DNA of 8,169 nucleotides. Origin: an uncultured Flammeovirgaceae bacterium. GTDB taxonomy: Bacteria; Bacteroidota; Bacteroidia; Cytophagales; Cyclobacteriaceae. A model generated the notes under the pieces. It was not told the DNA's origin, ran no database searches, and was given only the letters and a program-made list of their open reading frames with translations. Made by a program: the position numbers and the translations under genes. The DNA is taken from positions 1 through 8,169 of the forward strand of contig CAMLLI010000149.1 of assembly GCA_946480685.1 (NCBI GenBank). Direction: 5' to 3'. Below are positions 6,873 through 8,169 of this stretch, piece after piece; the first letter of the stretch is position 1; the number at the start of each line of letters is the position of its first letter.

Positions 6873-7279
6873 AACTTCCTTGGATTTCCGTACTACAATA
6901 AAAATTTCGCTATATATAGCAAACACCATATATAGTATATAAACAGGAAACAAAACTGTAAAAGACTGCTCACCAAACGAACAATCCAGTACCGGGTAGG
7001 CTATACCGAAATTACAATTTTATGATTCTAAAAAAAATCATCAACAGTATATCTCGTACATTATTTTACTGTTTCAGACAAATGTTTAAACACTACTAGG
7101 CAGTAAGCGTACCTATCAAATCAATACGCATGCTGTAGCCGATGATACACAATCTTGTTACTTATAAAAATCAGCTTTTCCCTGATGGATACAACGTCAT
7201 AGCTATGCATTTTTGACTTTGGACAGCTGTTTCTCTAAACGTTGTCATATAAACGATCAACATCAAACCCACTTTGGCT
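6873..7279. other. Divergent AT-rich intergenic region, no gene seen
   Basis: About 400 bases separate the divergent starts at 6872 (minus) and 7280 (plus). No open frame in it has a convincing start, composition or family similarity. It holds the ribosome binding site of the minus gene (AAGGAAG, read on the minus strand at about 6876-6882), a perfect 12-bp palindrome GCTATATATAGC (6909-6920), a further TATA-rich stretch (6929-6941), a weak hairpin ATGATT/AATCAT (7022-7041) and a weak hairpin ATCAG/CTGAT (7170-7186). Both promoters should lie here. No tRNA, riboswitch or transposon end is recognisable. Confidence 0.7.
6951..6984 (-). promoter_or_regulatory. Possible Bacteroidota-type promoter for the T9SS-sorted protein gene
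   Basis: Read on the minus strand, CAGTTTTG (6951-6958) matches the Bacteroidota -7 consensus TAnnTTTG except for the first base. Upstream are TTTG (6974-6977, 15 bases away) and TTG (6982-6984, 23 bases away) as candidate -33 elements. The leader would be about 70 bases and would contain the palindrome at 6909-6920. Such short motifs occur by chance in AT-rich DNA, so this is only a candidate. Confidence 0.25.
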
Positions 7280-8169
7280 ATGAAAAAGCTATTACTTATT
7301 ATCATGCTGCACATCGGAGTATATGTTGCTACACAGGCACAAAGTATTGGTATTAATGCAACGGGAGCTGACCCTGCATCATCCGCGATGCTGGACGTTT
7401 CTTCTACGAATTCAGGATTGCTTATACCTCGCATAGCCTTGACAGCTACCAACGCAGCTACTCCGGTCACATCGCCGGCTACGAGCTTACTGGTATATAA
7501 TACTGCTACCGCAGGCACTGCTCCCAACAATGTAGTTCCCGGATATTATTTCTGGAATGGAAGTGCGTGGGTATTACTGGTTGCATCGTCTACAAATGGT
7601 AACGTTGGTATTCGAAATATAAGTCCTACGCAGGCGCTGGATGTAACGGGTAACGTTCGCTTCAGCGGAGCATTAATGCCGAATAACGCTGCTGGTACAT
7701 CCGGGTTTATATTACAATCCAACGGAGCGAATAACGCGCCTACCTGGGTAACACCCACATCGGTTGCTCAAACTACGAGCTGGCTGCAGAATGGTAATGC
7801 GGTAACTTCCATGCAATCGCTCGGCACAACCACGAACTTTGCGCTTCCTTTTATTACCAACAACGTGGAGCGCATGCGACTTACGACAACCGGAAATTTA
7901 GGTATAGGATCGAGTACATTTGACGGAACCAATCCCGAAAAATTACTGGTGGATGCCGGCACGACAACTTCCTATAATTTAATGACCGGCCGCGGCAGCA
8001 TTGACAACTATCTTCAGATAAATGTAAAGAATAATTCGGGCGGAGGAAGTGCCAGCTCAGACCTGGTAGCAACTGCCAACAACGGTACGGAGGCTATTAA
8101 TTATATAGACATGGGCATAAACTCCGGTGGCTATAGTAACACTTCATTGCCTGTGCTCGCGGGCGCCAA
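7280..8169 (+). CDS. Exported tail-fibre-like surface repeat protein, 5' part (runs off the window)
   Basis: The frame is open from the ATG at 7280 to the window end (296 full codons) with no stop. Residues 1-21 (MKKLLLIIMLHIGVYVATQAQ) form a signal peptide, then the mature protein begins SIGINATGADP. Characteristic motifs of the Bacteroidota family related to phage tail fibres follow: S-A-M-L-D-V-S-S-T-N-S-G-L-L-I-P-R (35-51), L-L-V-Y-N-T (70-75), G-Y-Y-F-W-N-G-S-A-W (88-97), N-V-G-I-R-N-I-S-P-T-Q-A-L-D-V-T-G (108-124) and E-R-M-R-L-T-T-T-G-N-L-G-I-G (197-210). Residues about 243-288 (YLQINVKNNSGGGSASSDLV, then NYIDMGINSGGY) resemble tail-fibre or collar-type segments. Family members often end in an autoproteolytic Peptidase_S74 intramolecular chaperone domain or a T9SS sorting domain, but the C-terminus is outside the window. 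No Shine-Dalgarno sequence is evident. A host cell-surface role is more likely than a prophage gene because of the signal peptide and the lack of phage neighbours. Confidence 0.85.
   Translation, partial: MKKLLLIIMLHIGVYVATQAQSIGINATGADPASSAMLDVSSTNSGLLIPRIALTATNAATPVTSPATSLLVYNTATAGTAPNNVVPGYYFWNGSAWVLLVASSTNGNVGIRNISPTQALDVTGNVRFSGALMPNNAAGTSGFILQSNGANNAPTWVTPTSVAQTTSWLQNGNAVTSMQSLGTTTNFALPFITNNVERMRLTTTGNLGIGSSTFDGTNPEKLLVDAGTTTSYNLMTGRGSIDNYLQINVKNNSGGGSASSDLVATANNGTEAINYIDMGINSGGYSNTSLPVLAGA

Noticed and set aside
6873..6953. Longer in-frame start at 6953 for the T9SS cargo gene, adding 27 residues
   Set aside because: The start at 6872 has AAGGAAG just upstream and gives a normal signal peptide; the extension is a TATA-rich leader read as protein.
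7022..7041. ATGATT/AATCAT hairpin with an A-rich loop
   Set aside because: A six-pair AT-rich stem is expected by chance in such DNA and has no T tract or gene end beside it.
7170..7186. Short hairpin ATCAG/CTGAT followed on the minus strand by a run of T
   Set aside because: It could pass for a minus-strand terminator, but the stem has only five pairs and no minus-strand gene lies upstream of it.
7171..7530. 119-codon open frame on the minus strand near the divergent region
   Set aside because: It is mostly antisense to the tail-fibre-like gene at 7280, has no ribosome site, and resembles no family.
1..8169. tRNA, rRNA, CRISPR arrays, insertion sequences or attachment sites
   Set aside because: No cloverleaf, spaced direct repeats, transposase or terminal inverted repeats were seen by eye on either strand.

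Overview
The window looks like a piece of a Bacteroidota chromosome, probably from an aerobic Chitinophagaceae- or Cytophagales-like bacterium. The evidence is a type IX secretion (T9SS) C-terminal sorting domain, a cell-surface protein of the 'MLDVSSTNSGLLIPR' kind, several genes lacking Shine-Dalgarno sequences, frequent ATA isoleucine codons, and exported sulfatases. The genus cannot be fixed from the sequence alone.

Region 1 (1-3870, + strand) is a tight four-gene operon whose promoter lies upstream of the window. It holds the C-terminal third of a sulfatase (1-552), a complete paralogous sulfatase (566-2218) with the Cys-type formylglycine signature C-A-P-T-R, an exported rhodanese-like/thioredoxin fusion (2225-3010), and a formylglycine-generating-enzyme (FGE) homologue with an N-terminal export signal or anchor (3013-3870). 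Gaps between the genes are 13, 6 and 2 bases. The reading proposed here is that the operon encodes both sulfatase enzymes and the machinery that activates them. FGE would oxidise the sulfatase active-site cysteine to formylglycine outside the cytoplasm, and the CGAC thioredoxin domain would be a candidate thiol/electron partner. The rhodanese domain has Ser where the catalytic Cys should be, so it is probably not a working sulfurtransferase. The families are clear; the maturation circuit is inference.

Region 2 (3871-6953) begins with a 29-base convergent gap and an 11-bp inverted repeat that may act as a terminator. The minus strand then carries a 990-residue modular surface or secreted protein (3900-6872) with a signal peptide, beta-rich modules, an Ig-like module and a T9SS type A sorting domain. 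Its function is unknown.

Region 3 (6873-7279) is a roughly 400-base AT-rich divergent intergenic region with no gene seen. Region 4 (7280-8169, + strand) is the 5' part of a gene for an exported tail-fibre-like repeat protein that runs off the window end. Regions 2-4 show no functional link to the sulfatase operon.
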